Shown here: positions 1 to 6,650 of the stretch, piece after piece
Layout: the number at the start of each line of letters is the position of its first letter
Numbering within the stretch: the first letter of the stretch is position 1
The notes under the pieces: model-generated
Seen by the model: the letters and a program-made list of their open reading frames with translations, nothing else
Database searches by the model: none
What the model was told of the DNA's origin: nothing
Assembly: GCA_944390615.1 (NCBI GenBank)
Contig: CALXRJ010000016.1
Location: 1 to 11,168, forward strand
Length of the DNA: 11,168 nucleotides
Source: an uncultured Clostridia bacterium
GTDB taxonomy: Bacteria; Bacillota; Clostridia; TANB77; CAG-508
Direction: 5' to 3'
Program-made: the position numbers and the translations under genes

Positions 1-2
1 TT

Positions 3-1217
3 TTAATCTGTATACTGAGTGTTATATGTTCAAAATTTTCAAAAATGAATTTTGGACAAACAATATTAGCAGTAATTATATCATTAAGTATAAATTATAT
101 TATATTTTTTATAGCTATTGTTATTACTTATTTTGTAAAAATCTTTAATATAGAACTAAATAACTATATGAATTTAATTATTTTATCACTTATACAAATA
201 ATTATATTATCTGGAATTGTAAGAATTAAAAGAATAAAACATGGATTTTCATTTTTTAATAAAAAATTAGATGATGATTATTTTGATATAATAGTATTAA
301 ATATTAGTGCTTATATTTTGTTTTCATGCATAATTTTTTCTAGCGGAACTAAGGAAAGGACAGATATAATAAAAAGTTTAGTAATTAGCTTTGTCGTTTT
401 TTCGATAATCATGATTATTACAATTCAGAAATCAATTCGATTATATTATAAACAACAGTTACTAATCCAAAATTTAAATGAAAGTAAACAGAAACTCAAG
501 AATAGTGAAACGGAAATAGCCAAACTCGAACAAGAAAACCTAAACTTCAGCAAAAAGAGTCATTCTCTAGCACACAAACAAAAAGCATTAGAATACAAAC
601 TAAATCAACTATTGTTAAAAACAGAAACCGCAGAAGAAATAGACATAAAAGACAGAATAGAAAACATTTCAAAAGAACTATATCACGATACAGCAATAAC
701 AGAACTAACCAAAACAGAGATCCCTGAAATAGATGACATGTTAGAATTTATGCAAGCAGAGTGCAAAGAAAACAACATAGACTTCCATTTACAAATCAGT
801 GGAAACCTATTTTATATGATCAATAACTTAATATCCAAAGAAGAACTAGAAATTTTAATAGCAGATCACATAAAAGATGCTATTATTGCAATCAAACACA
901 GCAATAATGTCAACAAAAGTATTTTAGTAAGATTAGGGCAAATAGACGAAAATTATGGACTATACATATATGATTCTGGTATAGAATTTGAAAAAGAAAC
1001 ATTAGAAAATTTAGGAAAAAGACCAAGTACCACACATGCTGATGAAGGCGGCACTGGTATGGGATTTATGAACACATTTGATACATTAAGAAAACATGAA
1101 GCAAGTCTTATCATTCATGAAATAGGAGTACCTTCCAAAGATAATTATACTAAAGTACTGATGATAAAATTTGATCATAAAAATGAATTTAAAATCATAT
1201 CTTATCGATCAAAATAA
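3..1217 (+). CDS. AgrC-like GHKL sensor histidine kinase, 5' partial
   Basis: The frame is open from the window edge (codons from position 3) with no stop. The first ATG, at 45, has no SD in front of it and lies inside a hydrophobic run, so the true start is probably upstream of the window. Counting from ATG 45 there are membrane segments near residues 5-33, 40-59, 80-100 and 108-127. A charged coiled-coil linker follows at 135-170, then a possible phosphoacceptor region with His173 and His177, and a GHKL ATP-binding domain at about 265-375. The G1-like DSG motif is at 310-312, TTH at 329-331 and a glycine-rich G2 loop (GGTGMG) at 335-340. The N-box position that is usually Asn reads Asp278. 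This architecture is that of peptide-sensing HPK10/AgrC-type kinases at the membrane. No response regulator or autoinducer peptide gene is visible. Family call good; ligand unknown. Confidence 0.5.
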   Translation, partial: LICILSVICSKFSKMNFGQTILAVIISLSINYIIFFIAIVITYFVKIFNIELNNYMNLIILSLIQIIILSGIVRIKRIKHGFSFFNKKLDDDYFDIIVLNISAYILFSCIIFSSGTKERTDIIKSLVISFVVFSIIMIITIQKSIRLYYKQQLLIQNLNESKQKLKNSETEIAKLEQENLNFSKKSHSLAHKQKALEYKLNQLLLKTETAEEIDIKDRIENISKELYHDTAITELTKTEIPEIDDMLEFMQAECKENNIDFHLQISGNLFYMINNLISKEELEILIADHIKDAIIAIKHSNNVNKSILVRLGQIDENYGLYIYDSGIEFEKETLENLGKRPSTTHADEGGTGMGFMNTFDTLRKHEASLIIHEIGVPSKDNYTKVLMIKFDHKNEFKIISYRSK

Positions 1218-1239
1218 AAAACGAAAAAAATAAAAAAAC

Positions 1240-1251
1240 ACAAAATTTTGT
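1240..1251. repeat. 12-bp perfect palindrome upstream of the lexA promoter
   Basis: ACAAAATTTTGT lies one base before the lexA -35 hexamer. It resembles the 16-bp palindrome inside the promoter, so it may be an upstream protein-binding site, but AT-rich palindromes arise easily by chance. No T-run follows, so it is unlikely to be a terminator of the kinase gene. Confidence 0.5.
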
Positions 1252-1280
1252 TTGACAAATTTAAATTTGTATGATATGAT
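1252..1280 (+). promoter_or_regulatory. Sigma-A-type promoter of lexA
   Basis: A perfect -35 TTGACA (1252-1257), a 17-base spacer and a -10 TATGAT (1275-1280) match the housekeeping consensus in 11 of 12 positions. Transcription would start near 1287, giving a leader of about 27 bases. The SD GGAGAG at 1299-1304 lies 9 bases before the ATG at 1314. This is probably the promoter for lexA, the stalk protein gene and mltG, because no terminator is visible between them. Confidence 0.5.
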
Positions 1281-1292
1281 AAGTTCAAATTT
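1255..1292. promoter_or_regulatory. Candidate operator: CAAATTT palindrome and third half-site
   Basis: ACAAATTTAAATTTGT (1255-1270) is a perfect 16-bp palindrome covering the end of the -35 and most of the spacer. A third CAAATTT at 1286-1292 lies around the expected transcription start. A repressor here would block RNA polymerase, and LexA autoregulation is the usual pattern. The sequence does not match the Bacillus-type SOS box (GAAC-N4-GTTC), so the binding protein is inferred only from position. Confidence 0.5.
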
Positions 1293-1313
1293 ATTTTTGG
1301 AGAGTGATTAATT

Positions 1314-1964
1314 ATGCCAAGAAAAGTACTAGACTTAAACAAAAGGGAAAAAGCAATACTAAAATTTATCGAAAAAAAAATAACAGAAGATGGATATCCA
1401 CCATCAGTAAGAGAAATAGGAAAAGCAGTTGGGCTTAGTTCAACAGCAACAGTTCATGGTTACTTAGCAAAATTAAGACAAAAAGGTTATATCAAAAAAG
1501 AAGACAAAAAAGGAAGAACGCTAAAACTACTAAAAGGAGGAGATGGACAACCAATCCATAATGAGCCAAAGAATTTTTATGCACAAAAAGAATTAATTGA
1601 TGTTCCATTAGTAGGAAAAATAACAGCAGGAATGCCAATATTAGCTGTAGAAAATGTAACAGATACATTCCCTATACCAATCGATTTTGTAGGCAATTCA
1701 GAATGCTTTATGCTTACTGTAAGAGGAGAAAGCATGATAGAAGCTGGAATTTTAGATGGGGACTATATCTTAGTTAGAAAACAAGCAGATGCAACAAATG
1801 GAGAAATCGTTGTAGCATTAATAGAAGATGAAGCAACAGTCAAAACATTTTATAAAGAAAAAGATCATATACGTTTACAACCAGAAAATGCCACAATGGA
1901 TCCAATCATAGTGCCAGACTGTAATATTTTAGGAAAAGTGATTGGTGTGTTTAGAAGAATGTAG
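1314..1964 (+). CDS. lexA: LexA, SOS-response repressor and autopeptidase
   Basis: The 216 aa match the usual LexA length. An N-terminal winged helix-turn-helix occupies about residues 1-70 (recognition region near 30-50, with PPSVREIG and [11 protein letters not shown]). The C-terminal S24 peptidase domain contains the Ala105-Gly106 self-cleavage site in KITAGMP, catalytic Ser140 in RGESM and catalytic Lys177 in EATVKTF. LexA represses DNA-repair genes and cleaves itself when RecA filaments form on damaged DNA. ATG 1314 is fixed by the SD GGAGAG 9 bases upstream. It is the first gene of a probable operon with two envelope genes, an unusual partnership that may link part of envelope gene expression to the SOS promoter. 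Identification is secure. Confidence 0.5.
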   Translation: MPRKVLDLNKREKAILKFIEKKITEDGYPPSVREIGKAVGLSSTATVHGYLAKLRQKGYIKKEDKKGRTLKLLKGGDGQPIHNEPKNFYAQKELIDVPLVGKITAGMPILAVENVTDTFPIPIDFVGNSECFMLTVRGESMIEAGILDGDYILVRKQADATNGEIVVALIEDEATVKTFYKEKDHIRLQPENATMDPIIVPDCNILGKVIGVFRRM

Positions 1965-1990
1965 AAAAAATAAAGAAAAAGGAGAAATCA

Positions 1991-2959
1991 ATGGCAAAAA
2001 GAAATTCTAAACATATAAAAAATAAAAGGATAAAAAACAACCAAAAAAAGCAAGCCAAAAGAAATAAAATCATTATTTTTTGTCTCATAGTGGTTATCCT
2101 TATGGTATTAATCATAAATATGCAAAATAAACCTAAACAACTAAATTATGAAAACACGCAAATCATCCTAAATAATGAAAACATTACAGCAAATTTACAA
2201 GATGATATCTTAAAGGAAAATCAAAAAATATATATGAGCATTAACGATATAAAAAATTGTTTAGATCCAACCATTTATCAAGAAGAAGAAACAGGTTTAG
2301 TCATAACCACCAGTAACAAAAAATTAGCCACCTTTCAGCAAGGGGACGCAAACATAACCATAAATGGTTCCAACCAAGAAATAGAAGATGTTTTAATAGA
2401 ACAAAACCAAAAACAATATATTGCCATATCAGAGCTTGAAAATGTATATGATTATGAATTTGAGTATATACAAGACACCAATATTGTCACAATAGACAAT
2501 TTAAACAAAGAATGTATCAAAGCATATGCCAAAAAAGACTTAAAAGTCAAAGAAGAAAACAAAGCATTTTCAGCAATAATAGATGAAGTAGAAGAAGGCA
2601 ACTGGCTAATCTATATCAGTGAAGAAAATGATATGGCAAAAGTAAGGACGCAAAACGGAATAATTGGATATGTAAAGAAAAATTCATTAGACAATTTTGT
2701 AACAGAAAGAGACAATTTTGATGAGAAAACGCAAACAACCACAGAGCAAGAAAGCCTAGAATATGATATTTCACAAGAAGATTTAACAACATTTGAAAAA
2801 AGAATAACAATTATCAATTTAATATTGCAAGAAGCGATCAAGAATGATAAAATGTCTGTAAAAATAATAAATAATGGAACAACAGATTTTAATTTTGAAA
2901 GATTTAAAATTGAAATCACACCAATTCTAAACGAATGTGGCATTACGGTTAACATTTAG
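1991..2959 (+). CDS. Membrane-anchored stalk/SH3b protein with GH18-like tail
   Basis: This 322-aa protein starts at ATG 1991, with the SD AAGGAG ending 6 bases upstream. A very basic cytoplasmic N-terminus (1-26) and one membrane helix (27-43) put the rest outside the cell. Residues about 54-168 resemble the copper-amine-oxidase N-terminal-like 'stalk' domain, with two repeats reading KIYMSINDI and KQYIAISEL. Residues about 175-233 look like a bacterial SH3 domain. After a polar linker, residues about 266-322 resemble part of the GH18 barrel found after such modules in clostridial proteins (R..II..IL.EA...RF.IEI.P.L.E.GI.V). The catalytic DxxDxDxE region is absent and the protein ends where the barrel should continue. 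It is probably a wall-binding, non-enzymatic remnant. Only 13 bases separate it from mltG. Modules: fair confidence; GH18 origin: inference. Confidence 0.5.
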   Translation: MAKRNSKHIKNKRIKNNQKKQAKRNKIIIFCLIVVILMVLIINMQNKPKQLNYENTQIILNNENITANLQDDILKENQKIYMSINDIKNCLDPTIYQEEETGLVITTSNKKLATFQQGDANITINGSNQEIEDVLIEQNQKQYIAISELENVYDYEFEYIQDTNIVTIDNLNKECIKAYAKKDLKVKEENKAFSAIIDEVEEGNWLIYISEENDMAKVRTQNGIIGYVKKNSLDNFVTERDNFDEKTQTTTEQESLEYDISQEDLTTFEKRITIINLILQEAIKNDKMSVKIINNGTTDFNFERFKIEITPILNECGITVNI

Positions 2960-2972
2960 GAAAGGATATAGG

Positions 2973-4064
2973 ATGAAGAAAAAAGGATTTATCATACTAG
3001 GAATTATAATTTTAATCATTTTTATACTAATCATTTCAGCCATTATTTGGTATCAATCAGCAATAAAAGCACCAATAGAAGATAGTGCGACAACTGTAGA
3101 AATAATTGTTGAAATACCAAGTGGAACAAGTACTACCAATATATTAAGCTTATTACAACAAAATCAAGTAATCAAAAACGAATTAGCGGCAAAAATTTAT
3201 CTATCCTTACATGAAGTAAAAAGTTTACAAGCAGGAAAATATTTATTTACAGGAAAAGAAACATTACCAGAAGTTCTAGCAATCTTATCATCTGGGCAAA
3301 TAATGGACGAAACTGTAACAATTACCTTTTTAGAAGGGCGAAACATGCGTTACATTGCTTCAACAATAGCAGAAAATACAAATCATACAACCAATGAAGT
3401 TTACCAATTATTAGAAGATGAAGAATATATAGCATCACTTATAGATAAATATTGGTTTTTAACAGAAGAAATACAAAATACAAGTATATATTATCCGCTA
3501 GAAGGCTACTTATACCCAGATACCTATAGCTTTGAAAACAAAGATGTTACCATTGCAACTATTTTTGAAAAAATGTTAGATCAAATGGACAAAGTTTTAA
3601 CAAAAAACAAAACCATAATCGATAACAGCAATTATTCTGTGCATGAAATATTAACCATGGCGTCTATTGTTGAATTAGAAGGAAATAATGCAGAAAATAG
3701 ACCAAAAATTGCAAGTGTTATTTACAATCGATTAGCGACCAATATGTCATTAGGAAGTGATGTAACTACTTATTATGCTATACGAGTAGACATGGGAGAA
3801 AGAGATTTATATGCAAGAGAAATCAATACTTATAATGCCTACAATACGAGAGGCCCAAATATGGAAGGAAAATTACCAGTAGGTCCTATAGCAAATCCGT
3901 CGGCAGAATCCATAGAGGCAGTATTAAATCCAGATGAAGACAGCTATTTATATTTTGTGGCAGATAAAAATGGAGAAATATATTTTTCTAATACATATGA
4001 AGAGCATCAAGCAACTATAACAGATTTACGAAGAAAAGGTTTATGGTATGAATATGATAATTGA
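2973..4064 (+). CDS. mltG: MltG, endolytic murein transglycosylase (YceG-like)
   Basis: MltG cuts nascent glycan strands at the outer face of the membrane and so sets glycan length. The start chosen is ATG 2973, not the in-frame ATG 2937 inside the upstream gene, because AGGAAAGGA at 2958-2966 is a good SD only for 2973 and the protein then begins MKKKGF followed directly by a membrane helix (5-27). The 363 aa include a LysM-like subdomain (about 43-95). The catalytic domain carries YPLEGYLYPDTY (174-185), the catalytic Glu234 in ASIVELEG, the conserved VIYNRL (249-254) and PVGPIANPS (302-310), and YLYFVADKNGEIYFSNTYEEH near the end. All family landmarks are present. Third gene of the lexA cluster; identification is secure. 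Confidence 0.5.
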   Translation: MKKKGFIILGIIILIIFILIISAIIWYQSAIKAPIEDSATTVEIIVEIPSGTSTTNILSLLQQNQVIKNELAAKIYLSLHEVKSLQAGKYLFTGKETLPEVLAILSSGQIMDETVTITFLEGRNMRYIASTIAENTNHTTNEVYQLLEDEEYIASLIDKYWFLTEEIQNTSIYYPLEGYLYPDTYSFENKDVTIATIFEKMLDQMDKVLTKNKTIIDNSNYSVHEILTMASIVELEGNNAENRPKIASVIYNRLATNMSLGSDVTTYYAIRVDMGERDLYAREINTYNAYNTRGPNMEGKLPVGPIANPSAESIEAVLNPDEDSYLYFVADKNGEIYFSNTYEEHQATITDLRRKGLWYEYDN

Positions 4065-4118
4065 CAATTAACCTAAAATTGTAATATTAACTAGGTTTGT
4101 TTTGGTAGAAATTGTCAA
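4061..4118. repeat. Nested inverted repeats spanning the mltG stop codon
   Basis: TTGACAATT (4061-4069) and AATTGTCAA (4110-4118) are perfect 9-bp inverted copies. Inside them AACCTA (4070-4075) and TAGGTT (4092-4097) form a second pair, so a two-part stem could form at the 3' end of the mltG message. No T-run follows directly, so it could protect the 3' end or be a weak terminator, not a classical one. Confidence 0.5.
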
Positions 4119-4144
4119 GATATATTATTTTAAAATAACAATAT

Positions 4145-4230
4145 AAAAAGTAACTACTTACTAAATGTATTAAATCCGAAAAATGGTATATTTTTGGAAT
4201 TCAATACATGATAGTAACTAGTTACTTTTT
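4145..4230 (+). terminator. 86-nt near-continuous hairpin, bidirectional terminator or MITE-like
   Basis: The arms AAAAAGTAACTA (4145-4156) and TAGTTACTTTTT (4219-4230) pair perfectly. TTACTA (4158-4163) pairs with TAGTAA (4212-4217), ATGTATT (4165-4171) with AATACAT (4203-4209), and 4173-4184 with 4190-4201 with two mismatches. The loop is GGTAT (4185-4189). T-runs at the right end and A-runs at the left end would let it end transcription from either direction. It separates the mltG and dapA units. The length far exceeds a typical intrinsic terminator, so a miniature inverted-repeat element is the alternative; no target-site duplication is evident. Confidence 0.5.
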
Positions 4231-4237
4231 TTAACAC

Positions 4238-4266
4238 TTGCATATTATCTTTTTTTATGATATGTT
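4238..4266 (+). promoter_or_regulatory. Possible dapA promoter
   Basis: TTGCAT (4238-4243) and TATGTT (4261-4266) are 17 bases apart just after the long hairpin. A consensus -10 TATAAT at 4310-4315 is an alternative but has only a weak TTCATT near its -35 position. No lysine-riboswitch-like aptamer is recognisable in the leader; the gap is too AT-rich and too short for one. Confidence 0.5.
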
Positions 4267-4334
4267 TTAGAAGAATATTAAATTATTCATTTTTAATACT
4301 TTTTATAAATATAATTAGTATGAAAGACTAAAAA

Positions 4335-4352
4335 AAGGAGCGTGAAGGCGCT
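4335..4352 (+). promoter_or_regulatory. dapA ribosome-binding site with a small hairpin before the ATG
   Basis: The SD AAGGAG (4335-4340) ends 12 bases before ATG 4353, longer than usual. Between them AGCG (4339-4342) can pair with CGCT (4349-4352) around a six-base loop, which would shorten the effective distance or mask the last two SD bases. This is the only GC-rich patch in the leader. Confidence 0.5.
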
Positions 4353-5231
4353 ATGAAAAAAATTATATTTAAAGGCTGTGGAACAGCAATTGCAACACCA
4401 TTTGATGAAAAAGGTGTAAATTTACAAGAATTTTCAAAACTTGTAGAAGAACAAATTCAAAATAAGGTAGATAGCATAATCGTATGTGGTACAACAGGAG
4501 AATCTTCTACCATGACAGAACAAGAAAAATTGCAAACAATAGAATGTGCTGTAAAAGTATCAAATGGAAGAATTCCCATTATTGCAGGGACAGGTTCTAA
4601 TAACACAAAAGCAGTAATAGAGATGAACAAAAAAGTAGAACAATTAGGGGTAGATGGTGTATTAATTGTAACACCTTATTACAACAAAACAACAGGAGAA
4701 GGGTTAATTAGACATTATACAGAAATTGCTAAAAATACAAAATTACCAATTATTTTATACAATGTACCAAGCAGAACTGGAGTTAATATAAAGCCAGAAA
4801 TAGCACTAGCATTATCAAAAATAGAAAATATTGTTGCCATAAAAGAGGCATGTGGAGATTTATCGCAAATAGCCAAAACAGCTAACTTATGTAGAGAAAA
4901 CTTACCAATTTATTCAGGAAATGATGACCAAATATTACCAATACTATCCATAGGAGGAATCGGTGTTATATCTGTTCTTTCTAATGTAAGACCAAAATAT
5001 ACACATGATATGTGTTACGAATTTTTTGAAGGGGATAAAGAAAAAGCTGCCAAAATGCAAATTGATGCAATTCCTTTAATTAATGCACTATTTTCAGAAG
5101 TAAATCCAATCCCTGTAAAAGAGGCATTAAATATTTCTGGATACCATTATGGAGAGCCAAGACTTCCTTTAATTCCTATGAGTAAAGCAAATAAAGAAAT
5201 ATTAGAAAAATGTTTAAAAGAATTACCATAA
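4353..5231 (+). CDS. dapA: DapA, 4-hydroxy-tetrahydrodipicolinate synthase
   Basis: DapA condenses pyruvate with aspartate semialdehyde in the cytoplasm, the first committed step to diaminopimelate and lysine. The 292 aa are full family length. Visible active-site residues are Thr47-Thr48 in CGTTGESST, Tyr110 in TPYYNK, Tyr136 in LYNVPSRTG, Arg141 of the same motif, and the Schiff-base Lys164 in VAIKEACGD. The C-terminal helical part includes NPIPVKEAL (251-259), typical of the family. dapB follows two genes later, so the pathway's first two enzymes are clustered around an HD-domain gene. Identification is secure. Confidence 0.5.
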   Translation: MKKIIFKGCGTAIATPFDEKGVNLQEFSKLVEEQIQNKVDSIIVCGTTGESSTMTEQEKLQTIECAVKVSNGRIPIIAGTGSNNTKAVIEMNKKVEQLGVDGVLIVTPYYNKTTGEGLIRHYTEIAKNTKLPIILYNVPSRTGVNIKPEIALALSKIENIVAIKEACGDLSQIAKTANLCRENLPIYSGNDDQILPILSIGGIGVISVLSNVRPKYTHDMCYEFFEGDKEKAAKMQIDAIPLINALFSEVNPIPVKEALNISGYHYGEPRLPLIPMSKANKEILEKCLKELP

Positions 5232-5264
5232 TGGATAGCAAAACAAATAACCAATCATTTCAAA

Positions 5265-5293
5265 TTGTATTGGCAACAAAAAGGTGCTATAAT
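5265..5293 (+). promoter_or_regulatory. Internal promoter for the HD-domain gene and dapB
   Basis: TTGTAT (5265-5270), a 17-base spacer and a perfect TATAAT (5288-5293) preceded by the extended -10 TG (5285-5286). Transcription would start near 5300. That rules out translation from the long upstream in-frame ATG at 5210 in this transcript and implies dapB can be expressed separately from dapA. Confidence 0.5.
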
Positions 5294-5312
5294 GAGAATA
5301 GAATAAAGATGC

Positions 5313-5318
5313 AAGGAG
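5313..5318 (+). promoter_or_regulatory. SD that selects a GTG start for the HD-domain gene
   Basis: AAGGAG ends 2 bases before ATG 5321 but 8 bases before the in-frame GTG 5327. Normal SD spacing therefore points to GTG 5327 as the start codon; ATG 5309 and ATG 5210 have no good SD. Confidence 0.5.
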
Positions 5319-5326
5319 AGATGAAA

Positions 5327-5791
5327 GTGGTTAAAAATAAAAAAATCATATTTGAAGATAAAGAATATATGGTTTTGATTTTAGACTTAATAACAAATGA
5401 TAAAGTGCAAAAAATGAAACAATATAGGCAACATCACCAAATCAGTTGTTTTGACCATTGTCTATTTGTTTCTTATAATACCTATTTAATTTGCAAAAAA
5501 CTTAAATTAGATTATATTTCAGCAGCAAGAGCAGGTATGTTACATGATTTATTTTTATATGATTGGAGAAAACGTGAAAATGGAAGAACTGGTTTCCATG
5601 CTTTTACCCATGGAAAAACAGCCTATCAACATGCCCTAGCAATTTTAGACTTAAATGACAAAGAAAAAGATATTATCTTAAAACATATGTGGCCAGTAAC
5701 GCCTGCTTTTCCTAAATATAGAGAAACATTTATATTATCATTAGTAGACAAATATTTTGCAATAGCAGAAGCATTTATAAAAAATAAGTAA
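5327..5791 (+). CDS. HD-superfamily hydrolase of unknown substrate
   Basis: Starting from GTG 5327 this is a 154-aa protein. It is a compact single-domain HD-fold protein with His44 (FDH), the His73-Asp74 pair (LHD), His102 (YQHA), His120 (LKHMWP) and Asp141 (SLVDKY). That is the H...HD...H...H...D metal-ligand series of HD phosphohydrolases. It probably cleaves a phosphoester or phosphoanhydride in the cytoplasm; the substrate cannot be read from the sequence. It follows dapA by 95 bases, has its own promoter, and ends 21 bases before dapB. Longer starts (5210, 5309, 5321) are in frame but poorly supported. Domain call is good, function open. Confidence 0.5.
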   Translation: MVKNKKIIFEDKEYMVLILDLITNDKVQKMKQYRQHHQISCFDHCLFVSYNTYLICKKLKLDYISAARAGMLHDLFLYDWRKRENGRTGFHAFTHGKTAYQHALAILDLNDKEKDIILKHMWPVTPAFPKYRETFILSLVDKYFAIAEAFIKNK

Positions 5792-5812
5792 AATGAGAGG
5801 AGAAAATTAAAA

Positions 5813-6562
5813 ATGATGGAAGTAATGGTAAATGGTTGCAATGGAAAAATGGGACAAATTGTATGTGAATTAGTAGATAAAAATGAAAATATGATTTTAA
5901 AATGTGGGACTGATAAAATAGATACCGGTTATTTAACATTTCCCGTTTATACAGACTTAACGCAAATTCCAGAAAAACCAGATGTTATTATAGATTTTTC
6001 TGTACCTGTTGCAACATTTCAAGTTTTAGAATATGCTAAAAAAAATAAGATACCAATTGTAATTGCAACAACAGGATTTACAGGAGAAGAAGAAAAGAAA
6101 ATTGCAGAATATGCTAACGAAATTCCTATATTTAAATCAGCCAATATGTCATTTAGTATCAACATGTTTCAACACTTATTAAGAGAAATTGCACCAAAAT
6201 TTAAAGATACAGATATTGAAATAATAGAAACACATCATAATAGAAAAATAGATAGTCCAAGCGGTACAGCCCAAATGTTTGCCGATACAATCAATGAGGC
6301 ATTAGGCGGAGGTTACAGATGTGAATACAACAGACATAGCAAACACGAAAAAAGAGATAAAAAAGAAATAGGCATGTCATCCATTCGTGGAGGAAATATT
6401 GTAGGGGAGCATACTGTAAAATTTTTTGGAGAATCAGAAACTTTTGAGATTACCCATACATCTTATTCTAGAAATGTATTTGCAGAAGGAGCCATAAAAG
6501 CAACAGAATTTATCATAAATAAACCAAATGGATTATACAATATGGATGATTTAGTAAAATAA
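5813..6562 (+). CDS. dapB: DapB, 4-hydroxy-tetrahydrodipicolinate reductase
   Basis: DapB reduces the DapA product to tetrahydrodipicolinate with NAD(P)H. The 249-aa length fits the family. The dinucleotide-binding loop is at residues 7-14 (NGCNGKMG). ATTG at 85-88 and SANMS at 109-113 are typical. The catalytic signature ETHHNRKIDSPSGTA spans 139-153, with His141, His142 and Lys145 corresponding to the known catalytic His/Lys residues. The C-terminal half carries SSIRGG (189-194) and GEHTVKFFGE (198-207). ATG 5813 is preferred over ATG 5816 because the SD AGGAG (5798-5802) is 10 bases upstream of it. Probably cotranscribed with the HD gene. Identification is secure. Confidence 0.5.
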   Translation: MMEVMVNGCNGKMGQIVCELVDKNENMILKCGTDKIDTGYLTFPVYTDLTQIPEKPDVIIDFSVPVATFQVLEYAKKNKIPIVIATTGFTGEEEKKIAEYANEIPIFKSANMSFSINMFQHLLREIAPKFKDTDIEIIETHHNRKIDSPSGTAQMFADTINEALGGGYRCEYNRHSKHEKRDKKEIGMSSIRGGNIVGEHTVKFFGESETFEITHTSYSRNVFAEGAIKATEFIINKPNGLYNMDDLVK

Positions 6563-6572
6563 TAAAAGGAAA

Positions 6573-6587
6573 AAGGAGAATATTATT
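6573..6587 (+). promoter_or_regulatory. Strong SD without ATG, followed by in-frame ATT
   Basis: AAGGAGAA (6573-6580) is one of the best SD matches in the window, yet no ATG, GTG or TTG follows at the right distance. ATT at 6585-6587 is 6 bases after GGAG, in frame with the membrane-protein gene at 6651, with no stop between. It may be the real, non-canonical initiation site. Confidence 0.5.
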
Positions 6588-6650
6588 TCCGATTTTAGAT
6601 TAAAAAAATATAATGGAATAAAATGGAAAAACAAATTCGCCCTTTTTCTA

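Noticed and set aside
2611..2955. Two - strand open frames opposite the stalk protein gene
   Set aside because: They are antisense to a well-supported coding sequence and have no ribosome-binding sites.
4065..4352. Lysine riboswitch upstream of dapA
   Set aside because: The conserved GC-containing aptamer core of about 170 bases is not recognisable; the region is mostly an AT-rich hairpin.
4342..4356. Four-codon GTG reading frame overlapping the dapA start
   Set aside because: The SD would be only one base from its GTG, too close for initiation.
5626..5841. - strand open frame opposite the HD gene and the start of dapB
   Set aside because: It overlaps two strong + strand genes and its product has no recognisable feature.
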